Source of the DNA: G963708235 sp963708235 | Lineage (GTDB): Bacteria; Actinomycetota; Acidimicrobiia; Spongiisociales; UBA5794 | Length of the DNA stretch: 64,000 bases | Direction: 5' to 3' | Assembly: GCA_963708235.1 (NCBI GenBank) | Contig: OY970200.1 | Location: 1,550,001-1,614,000, forward strand | In this document: piece by piece, positions 53,225 through 61,289 of the stretch | Numbering within the stretch: position 1 is the first letter of the stretch | Layout: every line of letters starts with the position of its first letter | Translations under genes and position numbers: made by a program | The notes under the pieces: generated by a model | Database searches by the model: none | What the model saw: the letters and a program-made list of their open reading frames with translations, nothing else | Told to the model about the DNA's origin: nothing

Positions 53225-54625
53225 ATGTCCGATCAGTCTCGTCGCAGTGATTCCAATCGCGGAGGCCAGTCGCGCTCGGGCAGCGGCAGTGGCCGTCCCG
53301 CCACCGGTGGCGGTTCCGGGCGGTCCGGTGGTGGTTCGGGGAGCGGAGGCCGGTCCGGTTCCGGTGGCGGCGCCGGCCGTTCGGGATCCTCGGGTTCATC
53401 GGGTGGCCGATCCGGCTCATCCGGAGGCAGCGGCCGTTCCGGTGGAAGTTCCGGCAGCGGTTATGGCAGCGGCCGTTCCGGTGGAGGCTCCGGTGGATCG
53501 GGTTCGGATCGTTCCGGCTCGGGGTCCGGCTCAGGTGCCGGCCGCTCGGGTTCCGGTGGAGGCTCCGGGCGCTCGGGTTCCGGTGGGAGTTCGGGTGGCG
53601 GCGCCGGCCGGTCGGGTTCGAGTGGTTCGGGCTCGGGTGGTTCGGGAGGTCGATCCGGTGGGAGCGGAAAGACCGGGCGACCAGGTTTCGACTCCGGTTC
53701 GGGTCGCTCCGGGGGATCAACCTCGGGGAGTGGCGCCGGCAGGGGCGCGGGCGGCGGCTCAGGCCGTTCGGGTTCGGGTGGGAGCCGTTCCGGCTCCGGA
53801 GGAAGCGGGGGCTGGTCGAGTAGCGGAAGCGGCCGTTCCGGTGGTTCGGGTGCCGGGCGCTCCGGGGGAGGCACACGGTCACCTGCCCGCAGCGGATCGT
53901 CGTACGGCTCTGGCGGGACCGGCGGCACTGGTGGTGGTGGCCGCGAGGATCGCAGCAAGTCCCGGCGACGCGACCTCAAGGGTGCAGCTGCCAACCTCCC
54001 CAACTGGGTGATCGAAGATCTGGCCCGTGTCACCCCCGATTCGCGGGTGGCGGGAGCACTCACCGCACTCGGCGAGGCGTCAGAGGCATTTGGCGAGGGC
54101 TCCTATCACCGTGCCATGAAGAAGGGACTCTCCGCCAAGGAGCTGGCTCCCAGGGATACCACGGTCCGCGAGATCATCGGGCTTGCCGCCTATCGCGTCG
54201 GGGATTGGCAGACGGCGCTCGCCGAATTGCGGACATTCCGCCGTCTTGCCGGCGAGACCACGCACATCCCCGTGGAGATGGATGTCCTCCGGGCGATGAA
54301 CCGGCCCAAGGACGTCACCGCCGCCTGGGAGGTGCTGCTGATGCACGGTGGCCGCCCCGCCGTACTCAAGGAAGGCGCCGTGGTCTATGCGTCCCACCTG
54401 ATCGACGAGGGCAACCTCGACGAGGCATGGGCGGTCGTCGACCGCGGCAAGCTGGGTGTGGGGACCCCGTTCGACGAGGATCTCCGTGTCTGGTACGTGG
54501 CGGCCAGAATCGCCGCCCTCAGGAATGACCCGGACACGGCGCGACGGCTCAGGAACGCCATCCTGGAATCCGACCCGGCCTTCCCGGGAATCGACGAGCT
54601 GGAGCGGCTGATCGAGAGCCACTGA
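53225..54625 (+). CDS. Gly/Ser/Arg-rich low-complexity protein with C-terminal TPR-like domain
   Basis: 466 aa. Residues 1 to about 250 are almost entirely Gly, Ser and Arg with GSGRSGG-type repeats, a disordered, positively charged tail. From about 252 (KGAAANLPNWVIEDL) a helical region of about 215 residues has TPR-like helix pairs (ALGEASEAFGEGSYHRAMKKGLSAKELAP; AYRVGDWQTALAELRTFRRL). ATG 53225 follows AGGGAG. The repeat keeps several other frames open, but only this frame has the conserved C-terminal domain. It lies 48 nt after the rRNA terminator. Function unknown; RNA binding or condensate formation is speculation. Confidence 0.8.
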   Translation: MSDQSRRSDSNRGGQSRSGSGSGRPATGGGSGRSGGGSGSGGRSGSGGGAGRSGSSGSSGGRSGSSGGSGRSGGSSGSGYGSGRSGGGSGGSGSDRSGSGSGSGAGRSGSGGGSGRSGSGGSSGGGAGRSGSSGSGSGGSGGRSGGSGKTGRPGFDSGSGRSGGSTSGSGAGRGAGGGSGRSGSGGSRSGSGGSGGWSSSGSGRSGGSGAGRSGGGTRSPARSGSSYGSGGTGGTGGGGREDRSKSRRRDLKGAAANLPNWVIEDLARVTPDSRVAGALTALGEASEAFGEGSYHRAMKKGLSAKELAPRDTTVREIIGLAAYRVGDWQTALAELRTFRRLAGETTHIPVEMDVLRAMNRPKDVTAAWEVLLMHGGRPAVLKEGAVVYASHLIDEGNLDEAWAVVDRGKLGVGTPFDEDLRVWYVAARIAALRNDPDTARRLRNAILESDPAFPGIDELERLIESH

Positions 54626-54654
54626 GGTGGCGTCGCAGGTTCGAGTTCGCACAC

Positions 54655-54689
54655 TGGTTTCTGTCACAGCCCCGTCATAGGTTGTGACA
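54655..54689 (+). promoter_or_regulatory. putative promoter overlapped by an inverted repeat, upstream of the SSB-like gene
   Basis: TGGTTT (54655-54660), a 17-bp spacer and TAGGTT (54678-54683) form a possible promoter. TGTCACA (54662-54668) and TGTGACA (54683-54689) are inverted copies flanking the spacer and -10, the layout of a repressor operator. The regulator is unknown. Confidence 0.45.
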
Positions 54690-54762
54690 CAAGCCGCACT
54701 TCCCGTCGTGATCCAGTCCGTCAGCGGGCCGTCACGATCCGAAACATGACAGGAAGTGTGCG

Positions 54763-55110
54763 ATGGATCTCAACCTCGTGGTGCTCGCCGGTACGTTGGC
54801 GGCGCCCCCCGAAACTCGGACCTTCGATTCCGGCAAACAACTCGTCCGCTATCTGGTCAGTGTCCACAGCGTCGATCCCAGCTCTCGAATCGATGTGGTT
54901 CCGGTGACCCGCTGGGATCCCGAGCCGGAGCCAGAGGTCGACGCCCTGGGGACGGGTGACCGGATCTGGGTGGCCGGCGCCATCCAACGACGGTTCCTGT
55001 CCACCCCCGATGGACGACGCAGCCGTCTCGAGGTGATCGCCCACCAGGTGCAGGCCACCCGACCCGAGATCGGCGCACCGTTGGCGGGAACCGCCTGTGC
55101 GCCGCGATGA
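54763..55110 (+). CDS. small SSB-like OB-fold protein
   Basis: 115 aa. The start MDLNLVVLAGTLAAPPETRTFDSGKQLVRYLVSV matches the beginning of single-stranded DNA-binding proteins, and DRIWVAGAIQRRFL with GRRSRLEVIAHQVQ corresponds to the later OB strands. It lacks the long Gly-rich linker and acidic tip of the replicative SSB, so it is probably an accessory paralogue rather than the main ssb. AGGAAG lies upstream of ATG 54763, and the 5' region carries an inverted-repeat promoter. Confidence 0.75.
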   Translation: MDLNLVVLAGTLAAPPETRTFDSGKQLVRYLVSVHSVDPSSRIDVVPVTRWDPEPEPEVDALGTGDRIWVAGAIQRRFLSTPDGRRSRLEVIAHQVQATRPEIGAPLAGTACAPR

Positions 55111-55164
55111 GCCGGTGACGCGCTCGCCGGTGACCGGTCGCTCGGGTAGCCGGGTGGGTACCGC

Positions 55165-55170
55165 TAGATT
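55165..55170 (+). promoter_or_regulatory. putative -10 box (TAGATT), leaderless gamma-glutamyltransferase mRNA
   Basis: TAGATT ends 6 nt before GTG 55177; no clear Shine-Dalgarno. Confidence 0.45.
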
Positions 55171-55176
55171 CCCAGG

Positions 55177-56718
55177 GTGCCTGAGGTCACCATCGCCGCC
55201 GGCTCCCGATTGGCCGCCGAAGCCGGAGCGGCCATCGCCTCCGGTGGTGGCAACGCGGTCGATGCGGCGATTGCCGCCATCATCACTTCGATGTGCACCG
55301 AACCTGGGATCGTCACACCCACTGCCGGGGGATTCATCGCCATCGATGGCCCTGACGAGCCGGGGATCATCATCGATGCCTACGCCGAGATGCCGGGCCG
55401 CGGGGCAGATCCCGATCGGTTCGGGAGTGGTGACCGGGTCCGGATGGGCTACGGGGGAGGTCTCGACACGGTGGTCGGCTACGGCTCCGTGGCGACACCG
55501 GGCGCCTGGGCAGGGCTCGAGGAAGCCTGGCGCCGCTCCGGCTCGGTGCCGTGGCGCGAACTGTTCGTCCCTGCGATCGATGCGGTCGAGCGCGGATTCC
55601 CGTTGTCGACACCGGCAGCGATCTACCTGGCGTTCGCCCATGAGTTGGTGTTCGGTTGGGACCCGGCGAGTCGTGCCGTCCTCCACCACCCCGACGGTCG
55701 TCACCTCGAGGCCGGAGATCAGGTGTCGATACCCCACCTGGCGGATTCGCTCCGATTGTTGGCCGCCGAGGGCGCCGCCACGCTCTACCTGGGCGATCTC
55801 GGAGCCGCAATCGTCGCCGAAGTCGATGCGCACGGTGGTCTGCTCACCCGCCAGGATCTCGCCGAGTACGCAGCGGTCGTCCGTACGCCGCTGCGGTTCC
55901 GGCTTGCCGAAGGCGCCGTGTCCACCAACCCGGTCCCGGCCGTCGGTGGGGCGACGATGGCGGCAGTGGCCCTGCTCGCCGTCGATCAGGGGTTCACCGG
56001 GTGGGATGCCGCTGGAGTGGAAGCGATCGTACGTGTTCAGCGGACCGTGCTCGACTACCGCCGCCGGCACCTCACCGATATCGACCGAATTCCCGACGGT
56101 GTGCGCCGGCTCATGGAGGCGGCTCAGCTGGGAGATCTCGGGGCCCTGGTCACCGCTCCGTCGACGACGCACACCTCGACTGCCGACAGCGACGGTTTGG
56201 CATGTGCGATCACGGTGTCATCCGGATACGGTGCCGGAGCAATGCCCCGGTCTACCGGCTTCTGGCTGAACAACTCGCTCGGCGAGCTGGAACTCCATCC
56301 CGCCGGCTATCACGGACTCGTCCCGGGTACACGTCTGGTTTCCAACATGGCCCCGACCACCGTGCGTCGCCGGGGTTCGGTGATGGCGATCGGTTCGCCC
56401 GGTGCGGACCGCATCACCACGGCTATCGCCGCCGTGTTGCTCAACCATCTGGTGGCCGGAATGTCGCTGGCCGAGGCGGTGAGCCATCCACGGATCCACA
56501 CTGAGGTCTTCGAGGGACGCCCGACGGTGGCCGTTGAACCCGGTATCGCCATCGAGGGGGTTTCCGAACTCACGTTGCGACAGTTCGATGAGCCGTCGAT
56601 GTACTTCGGCGGGGTCGCCGCCGCGTTGGCCGATGCCGACGGGGACCTCCATGCGTGTTCCGACCCCCGTCGGGACGGCACCACGATGACCGCTGGGCGC
56701 CGCGCCTCGCGGCGGTGA
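55177..56718 (+). CDS. gamma-glutamyltransferase family protein
   Basis: 513-aa Ntn-hydrolase of the GGT family. The small-subunit nucleophile is Thr330 in APSTTHTSTADSDG (TTHxS motif), where autocleavage would occur; the N-terminal half has GGNAVDAAIAAI, PTAGGFIAIDG and GYGSVATPGAWAGLEEAW, and the C-terminal half GFWLNNSLGEL then SNMAPTTV and GSPGADRITTAIAAVLLN. There is no signal peptide, unlike periplasmic GGTs, so it is probably cytosolic and may act on other gamma-glutamyl or acyl substrates. Convergent with the minus-strand trio. Confidence 0.87.
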   Translation: MPEVTIAAGSRLAAEAGAAIASGGGNAVDAAIAAIITSMCTEPGIVTPTAGGFIAIDGPDEPGIIIDAYAEMPGRGADPDRFGSGDRVRMGYGGGLDTVVGYGSVATPGAWAGLEEAWRRSGSVPWRELFVPAIDAVERGFPLSTPAAIYLAFAHELVFGWDPASRAVLHHPDGRHLEAGDQVSIPHLADSLRLLAAEGAATLYLGDLGAAIVAEVDAHGGLLTRQDLAEYAAVVRTPLRFRLAEGAVSTNPVPAVGGATMAAVALLAVDQGFTGWDAAGVEAIVRVQRTVLDYRRRHLTDIDRIPDGVRRLMEAAQLGDLGALVTAPSTTHTSTADSDGLACAITVSSGYGAGAMPRSTGFWLNNSLGELELHPAGYHGLVPGTRLVSNMAPTTVRRRGSVMAIGSPGADRITTAIAAVLLNHLVAGMSLAEAVSHPRIHTEVFEGRPTVAVEPGIAIEGVSELTLRQFDEPSMYFGGVAAALADADGDLHACSDPRRDGTTMTAGRRASRR

Positions 56719-56739
56719 GACCCGGGCGCAGCGACCCGC

Positions 56740-57483
56740 TCAGTAGATCGGCCAGGGCATCGGCGGTCGATCGTCGGGTGGCTCGGGATGATGTGGATCG
56801 GCCCGGATCGCCGCCACCCGCACCATGAGGGCTTCCGACTCCTCGGCACCGAGTGCCTCGGCGATGCGTGCCGCAAGACCGGCCTGGAGTTCCGCCTCCA
56901 GTGCAGTGACCGAGTTGCGCATCTCCAGCGGTAGCGGCTCGCCGGCAAAGGCCCACAGGACCGTGCGGAGCTTGTCCTCGGGATGGAAGGTCAGCCCGTG
57001 GTCGATGGCGACGATACGTCGGGTCGATGCCATCGCAAGGATGTGCCCCAACTTGCGGTCGGCGTTGTTGCACACCAGATCGAGGACGGCGACCGGCCAC
57101 AGTGCCGGGTCTGCCACTCGGGCAGCCGGGAGCGGATCATGCTCCCGATCGACCTCGACGAATCGTTGGATGGCGCCAGGTCCGTACAGACCGTCGCCCC
57201 AGACCGTCTCGGGAACGATGTCGAGCCCCATCGCCATCGCCACCTCGTAGGTGAGTACCTCTCGGGCCGCCAGCGTTCCCACGGAGAAGTCCCACAGCGG
57301 GCGCTCGCCGGCAACTGGCTTGTAGATCACCCGGGTGCCATCAGCCGTCTCGCCGAGCAGGGTGGCATTGGAGGCGTCGACGAAGCGACCCGTGACCTGT
57401 GTCACTTCCGGCGTCCAACGCCGGCGCAGGTCAGGGCCGGTGTCCGCGGAGGTCACCGTTCGTGACCGGGCAGGTGTGCCCAT
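56740..57483 (-). CDS. SCO1664-family protein (kinase-like fold)
   Basis: 247 aa, an uncharacterised actinobacterial family related to PI3/4-kinase or HipA-like folds. Characteristic stretches: GRFVDASNATLLGETADGTRVIYKPVAGERPLWDFSVGTLAAREVLTYEVAMAMG (cited as residues about 31-86), FVEVDREHDPLP, LDLVCNNADRKLGHIL and IVAIDHGLTFHPEDKLRTVLW, which look like phosphate-binding and catalytic loops (NNADRK, DHGL). It overlaps DUF3090 by about 50 nt; a later GTG near 57456 would shorten the overlap. Part of a conserved trio with DUF3090 and the phosphomutase-like gene. Confidence 0.85.
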   Translation of the reverse strand: MGTPARSRTVTSADTGPDLRRRWTPEVTQVTGRFVDASNATLLGETADGTRVIYKPVAGERPLWDFSVGTLAAREVLTYEVAMAMGLDIVPETVWGDGLYGPGAIQRFVEVDREHDPLPAARVADPALWPVAVLDLVCNNADRKLGHILAMASTRRIVAIDHGLTFHPEDKLRTVLWAFAGEPLPLEMRNSVTALEAELQAGLAARIAEALGAEESEALMVRVAAIRADPHHPEPPDDRPPMPWPIY

Positions 57484-57919
57484 CGGGGTCCATCGCCAGA
57501 CTGCAGCGCGGGCACCGGGGACGACCTTTCCCTACGGAGATCGCCCCGGTACGCGACGCCGCATCGAGCTGTGCGGTGGTCATCGATGCTTCAACGGCGG
57601 GTTCGTCGCCATCCACTGGATCAAGGGTCACGATGGCGAGCGACAGGTCCTCGTCGAGACGTATCTGCATGTCACCCACCCGGAATACGACCTCGATCGG
57701 GTCGACCAGCTCCGGCAGCTCGAGCTGGGCGCCGACCCCGGTGAGTCCCTGTTCGGCAAGTAGCCGAGCGGCTTCGATGGCGAAAGCGGCTATCTGCGCC
57801 TTCTCGGCGAGATACGACGTGGTGACGCCGGCGATGGTGACCTGGAAGTAGAAGGTACGTTTGCCGGGTTCGCCGATGAATCCCGCAACAAACGAATCGA
57901 CGGTTTCCGCCATGTTCAT
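57431..57919 (-). CDS. DUF3090 family protein
   Basis: 162 aa. Begins with the family hallmark FIGEPGKRTFYFQV and has AEKAQIAAFAIEAARLL and a C-terminal zinc-ribbon-like end CPRCSLAMDPDGHTCP. Function unknown. ATG 57919 overlaps the stop of the histidine-phosphatase gene, and its own end overlaps the SCO1664-family gene, so the three are one translationally coupled unit. Confidence 0.9.
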   Translation of the reverse strand: MNMAETVDSFVAGFIGEPGKRTFYFQVTIAGVTTSYLAEKAQIAAFAIEAARLLAEQGLTGVGAQLELPELVDPIEVVFRVGDMQIRLDEDLSLAIVTLDPVDGDEPAVEASMTTAQLDAASRTGAISVGKGRPRCPRCSLAMDPDGHTCPVTNGDLRGHRP

Positions 57920-58524
57920 GAGACCTCAAATGCGTCGATGGTCTGGTTGATGACCGGCACCGTAACGGCGCCGGTCGGTTTGAGTTGGATCAAGCTGACA
58001 CTGACGGGTGCGACGTGGAGCCGGTGGATCAGGTCGAGTGGCATTCCCAGGTACTCACAGAGCAGCACCCGAATCACATCGGCGTGGCTCACCGCCAGCA
58101 CCGCTTCGTCTCCATGGCGCATCGCCATGTCCTCGACCGCGGCAACTGCCCGCACCTGGACCTCGCGGAGGGTCTCACCCTCGGGAAAGCGAAACCGGCC
58201 GGGATGTGCCATCAGCCGATCCCAGTTCTTCAAGCGATAGAGATCTCCGAGCCGTCGACCCGACCAGGTGCCGTAATCCGCCTCGATGAGGCGGCGTTCC
58301 GTGATCGGAGCCAGATCGTGGCGATCGGCGAGCAACCTCGCCGTCTCCCGACACCGTTGGATCGGCGAGGTGTAGATGGCGGCGAACCGCGCCGCCGCAA
58401 GCTTCTCGCCCGCAGCCACCGCCGTGAGACGCCCCATGTCGGACAACGGAACTCCGGGAAGCCGTCCGGTGAGCACCTTTCCGGTGTCTTTGGTCAGTCC
58501 GTGCCGGACCAGGTACAACCGCAT
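57916..58524 (-). CDS. histidine phosphatase superfamily protein (MSMEG_4193 family)
   Basis: 202 aa. The phosphohistidine motif LVRHGLT is at residues 5-11 (Arg7, His8), GRLPGVPLSDMGRLTAVAAGEKL and YTSPIQRCRETARLLA follow, and the second catalytic His is in VSHADVIRVLL. Members are annotated as probable phosphomutases or phosphatases, with the substrate unknown. The frame is open far upstream, but ATG 58524 gives the family start and has a -10 box 7 nt before it. First gene of the conserved trio. Confidence 0.92.
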   Translation of the reverse strand: MRLYLVRHGLTKDTGKVLTGRLPGVPLSDMGRLTAVAAGEKLAAARFAAIYTSPIQRCRETARLLADRHDLAPITERRLIEADYGTWSGRRLGDLYRLKNWDRLMAHPGRFRFPEGETLREVQVRAVAAVEDMAMRHGDEAVLAVSHADVIRVLLCEYLGMPLDLIHRLHVAPVSVSLIQLKPTGAVTVPVINQTIDAFEVS

Positions 58525-58531
58525 GTGGTCG

Positions 58532-58563
58532 AGCCTAATGGGGTCCGCCGGCGTCGGTACCAT
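58532..58563. promoter_or_regulatory. divergent leaderless promoter pair in a 45-bp intergenic space
   Basis: Minus strand: TAGGCT (58537-58532), 7 nt before ATG 58524. Plus strand: TACCAT (58558-58563), 6 nt before ATG 58570. Both mRNAs would start at or next to the start codon. Confidence 0.5.
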
Positions 58564-58569
58564 GCAGGA

Positions 58570-59124
58570 ATGGATGTCCGTGAGTTCCTCAAGCTGGTGC
58601 TCGATCCCGTCCGGCTGGCCTTGCTCGGACGCGCCGCAGAAGGCACCGTGGACGTGGCCGCGTTGGCGCAGCGACTCGAGGTCCCGGAGCGCACCGTGCT
58701 GGCGGCGCTCGGCCGGCTCCGTGGCGGAGGTCTGATCGACGAAGAGATGCGGCTCGATGTGGCCATGTTGCGGCGGCTCGCCACCGATCTGCCCCAGCCG
58801 GTCCCGGCGGCACCGGACGTCGGTCGGGGGAGCTGGAGTGACGAGGAGCGTGAGGTCCTGGGTCGATTCTTCTCCGGCACCCGTCTCACCTCGATCCCCG
58901 CGGTGCGTGGGAAACGCTTGGTGGTGCTCGAGCGTCTCGCCCAGGAATTCGCTCCCGGTCTCCGATACGACGAGCAGGATGTCAACTTCACGCTGCAGAT
59001 GTTCCACCCCGACTATGCATCCTTGCGACGCCATCTTGTCGACGAGGAGTACCTGACCCGAGCCGACGGGGTCTACTGGAGGACCGGTGGCCGCTACCAG
59101 CCCGGAGATCCCGACCCCGACTGA
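58570..59124 (+). CDS. winged-helix protein with DUF2087 domain
   Basis: 184 aa. The N-terminal 70 residues form an ArsR-like helix-turn-helix (LVLDPVRLALLGRAAEGTVDVAALAQRLEVPERTVLAALGRLRGGGL; cited as about 9-56), and the C-terminal DUF2087 domain reads RYDEQDVNFTLQMFHPDYASLRRHLVDEEYLTRADGVYWR (about 135-174). Likely a transcriptional regulator. It is divergently transcribed from the trio, so it may control it, but that is only positional. ATG 58570 sits 6 nt after a -10 box. Confidence 0.87.
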   Translation: MDVREFLKLVLDPVRLALLGRAAEGTVDVAALAQRLEVPERTVLAALGRLRGGGLIDEEMRLDVAMLRRLATDLPQPVPAAPDVGRGSWSDEEREVLGRFFSGTRLTSIPAVRGKRLVVLERLAQEFAPGLRYDEQDVNFTLQMFHPDYASLRRHLVDEEYLTRADGVYWRTGGRYQPGDPDPD

Positions 59125-59156
59125 ACCGGTTCGGATTCTCAGGTCGCCGACAGCAA

Positions 59157-59162
59157 TAGCAT
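59157..59162 (+). promoter_or_regulatory. putative -10 box (TAGCAT), leaderless SURF1 mRNA
   Basis: TAGCAT ends 6 nt before ATG 59169; no Shine-Dalgarno. Confidence 0.45.
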
Positions 59163-59168
59163 CAGGTC

Positions 59169-59960
59169 ATGGCAACCAGTCGCCCCGATTACTCCTTCGC
59201 CCGTCGTCCGATCTGGCTGGTCGGTCACCTCGTGGTGGTTGCGGCCGTGATCGGCTTCTCCATGCTCGGCATGTGGCAGCTGAGCCGCCATCAGGAGCGA
59301 AGCGAAATCGATGCCCGGGTGGTGGCACGGCTCGACCACGGTCCGGTTCCCATCGCCGACCTCGCGGAGACGATGACATCCGCCCCGGACTCGCTCGAGT
59401 TTCGCCGGATAGAGGCCCGCGGAACCTACCTCACCGACGATGAGGTGGTGTGGCAGGCACGCACCCTCGACGGGGCATCGGGTCACCAGATCCTGACCCC
59501 GCTCGAGCTTGCCGACGGAAGCGCCATCATCGTGGACCGTGGCTGGGTGCCGATCGACATCTCGGACCCGCCGGTGCAGGGCGCCGAACCCCCGACGGAC
59601 GAGGTGACCGTCACCGGATACCTCCGACTGACCCAGGAACGCGGGTCGTTGGGGCCGGTGGACCCCGCCGATGGGCGTCTCGCCCGGATCTCCCGCGTCG
59701 ATGTAGACCGGCTCGATGCACAGATGTCGGCAGCTCTGCTCCCGATGTGGGTTCAGCTCGAGGGCCAGGAACCGCCTCAAGTCAACCGCTCCCCGCGGGC
59801 GATGCCGGCGCCGGAGCCCGGTGACGGGCCACCGCATCTCAGCTATGCGGTGCAGTGGGTCCTGTTTGCGGGGGTGGTCGCCGTGGGCTATCCGATCCTG
59901 CTGCGCGCTACCGCCCGGGAGCGGCACCGACGGAAGCCCGAGGGCCCCGGAGCCTCCTGA
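59169..59960 (+). CDS. SURF1 family cytochrome oxidase assembly protein
   Basis: 263 aa with one transmembrane helix near the N-terminus (about 16-38, then LGMWQLSRHQER) and one near the C-terminus (AVQWVLFAGVVAVGYPILL), the family topology. The loop has the conserved FRRIEARGTYL, GASGHQILTPLEL and IIVDRGWVPIDI. SURF1 proteins help insert heme into cytochrome c oxidase. No cytochrome oxidase genes lie in the window. Convergent with the next gene, 28 bp apart. Confidence 0.92.
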   Translation: MATSRPDYSFARRPIWLVGHLVVVAAVIGFSMLGMWQLSRHQERSEIDARVVARLDHGPVPIADLAETMTSAPDSLEFRRIEARGTYLTDDEVVWQARTLDGASGHQILTPLELADGSAIIVDRGWVPIDISDPPVQGAEPPTDEVTVTGYLRLTQERGSLGPVDPADGRLARISRVDVDRLDAQMSAALLPMWVQLEGQEPPQVNRSPRAMPAPEPGDGPPHLSYAVQWVLFAGVVAVGYPILLRATARERHRRKPEGPGAS

Positions 59961-59988
59961 CCTGGACGACAGGAACCGCGGCCCCTGG

Positions 59989-60543
59989 TCAGCCTCCGCC
60001 GGCTTCCTTCCAGGCCTTCTTGCGTTCCTTGAGCTCGGGAAGATCGGACGGCTGACGGATGTCCACGATGCTCGGCCAATCGGGGAGATGGCGCTCCCAC
60101 CCCTCGGGACGCACATCGAACCGTTCGGCGAGGACCCCGAAGTAGACGCGGGCCTTGTACTCACCGAACCCAGGGAGACCCTGCAGCCGCTTCATCAGCT
60201 CGTCGGCGTCGGTGATTCCAGACCACAACGCCGTCACGTCCCCGCCGTACTCCTCGACGATGTGGGTACATACCGCCTGGGTCCGTTTCGCCATGTTCCC
60301 CGGAAAGCGGTGCAGGGCCGGGCGTTCCCGGAATACGGCATCCAGGTCATCGGGATCCATGGCGGCGATTGCGGCCACATCGAGCGTGCCGCCAAGCCGT
60401 TGCTGCAGCACCCCGGGACCGGAGAAGGCCTTTTCGATAGGGACTTGCTGATAGAGGACGAGTCCGATCAGCAGTGCCGTCGGATCTTCGGCGAGAAGCT
60501 CGTTGGCGGCCGGGTCGTCGGTGTAGTGAAGCGCAGGTGACAT
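59989..60543 (-). CDS. HhH-GPD-type DNA base excision repair protein
   Basis: 184 aa. Sequence features: LLIGLVLYQQVPIEKAFSGPGVLQQRLGG at the N-terminus (cited as about 22-50) and the helix-hairpin-helix GLPGFGEYKARVYFGVLAERF. It belongs to an uncharacterised actinobacterial HhH-GPD family; the usual catalytic Lys/Asp pair is not obvious, so glycosylase activity is uncertain. ATG 60543 was chosen because similarity starts there and a TACGGT -10 (60556-60551) lies 7 nt before it; the frame is open further upstream but antisense to the neighbour. Confidence 0.85.
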   Translation of the reverse strand: MSPALHYTDDPAANELLAEDPTALLIGLVLYQQVPIEKAFSGPGVLQQRLGGTLDVAAIAAMDPDDLDAVFRERPALHRFPGNMAKRTQAVCTHIVEEYGGDVTALWSGITDADELMKRLQGLPGFGEYKARVYFGVLAERFDVRPEGWERHLPDWPSIVDIRQPSDLPELKERKKAWKEAGGG

Positions 60544-60575
60544 GATGTGCACCGTAGTCCGACCGGGAGGGAATC

Positions 60576-61289
60576 GTGACCGACAAGATCTATTCGACTG
60601 ACGCCTACGCCAGGGCCATGGATGCCGTCGTGGTCGACGTCGATCCGGACGACGGTCGGGTGCTGCTGGATCGCACGGTGTTCTACCCCGGTGGAGGTGG
60701 GCAACCCCATGATCTCGGTGCGTTGTGGATAGGCGACGATCGCCTCGATGTGGTTCGGGTCGCCAGTGACGGGGATGCCGTGTGGCACTGGATCGAGGGT
60801 GGGCTGCCATCGACCGGAACGGCGGTGCGCGGCGAACTCGACTGGGAGCGTCGCTATCGACTGATGCGCACCCATACCGCCATGCATGCATTGTGTGGGG
60901 TGGTGTGGGACCGGTTCCAGAGTCCTGTGACCGGCGGCAACATGGCGCCGGGGGAGGGACGGCTCGACTTCGAGCTCCCGCAGTGGGATCCCGAGGACCG
61001 CGATCCGCTCGAAGCAGAGCTGAATGAGCAACTCGCCCGCGCCCTGCCCGTCGAGGTGGCGTTTCTTCCCCGGGAGGAGGCGGACAAAGATCCGAGTCTG
61101 ATCCGTACCAAGGTCAGCCTGCTCCCGCCGGATCTCACCGAGGTGCGGGTCATCGACATCGTCGGTCTGGATCGGCAAGCGGATGGAGGAACCCACGTCG
61201 ATTCCACCACGGAGGTCGGGGGCGTGCGCATCGTCAAGGTCGAATCCAAGGGCAAAGGGTTCCGTCGCATCCGCCTGGCCGTTGGCTAG
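60576..61289 (+). CDS. alanyl-tRNA editing protein (AlaX family)
   Basis: 237-aa stand-alone editing enzyme that hydrolyses Ser- or Gly-tRNA-Ala. It carries RTVFYPGGGGQPHDLG, the zinc motif RTHTAMHALCGV (HxxxH) and LDRQADGGTHVDSTTEVG, where the Cys of the CGGTH motif in AlaRS is replaced by Asp, as I recall for many actinobacterial AlaX proteins. GTG 60576 follows GGGAGG. It complements the editing domain of alaS at the window start. Its TAG stop shares CTAG with the stop of the convergent nitroreductase. Confidence 0.9.
   Translation: MTDKIYSTDAYARAMDAVVVDVDPDDGRVLLDRTVFYPGGGGQPHDLGALWIGDDRLDVVRVASDGDAVWHWIEGGLPSTGTAVRGELDWERRYRLMRTHTAMHALCGVVWDRFQSPVTGGNMAPGEGRLDFELPQWDPEDRDPLEAELNEQLARALPVEVAFLPREEADKDPSLIRTKVSLLPPDLTEVRVIDIVGLDRQADGGTHVDSTTEVGGVRIVKVESKGKGFRRIRLAVG

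Noticed and set aside
53202..54063. Pro/Arg-rich frames on the minus strand and a Val/Ala/Pro-rich frame on the plus strand across the Gly/Ser/Arg repeat
   Set aside because: They arise from the low-complexity repeat; only the chosen frame continues into a folded domain.
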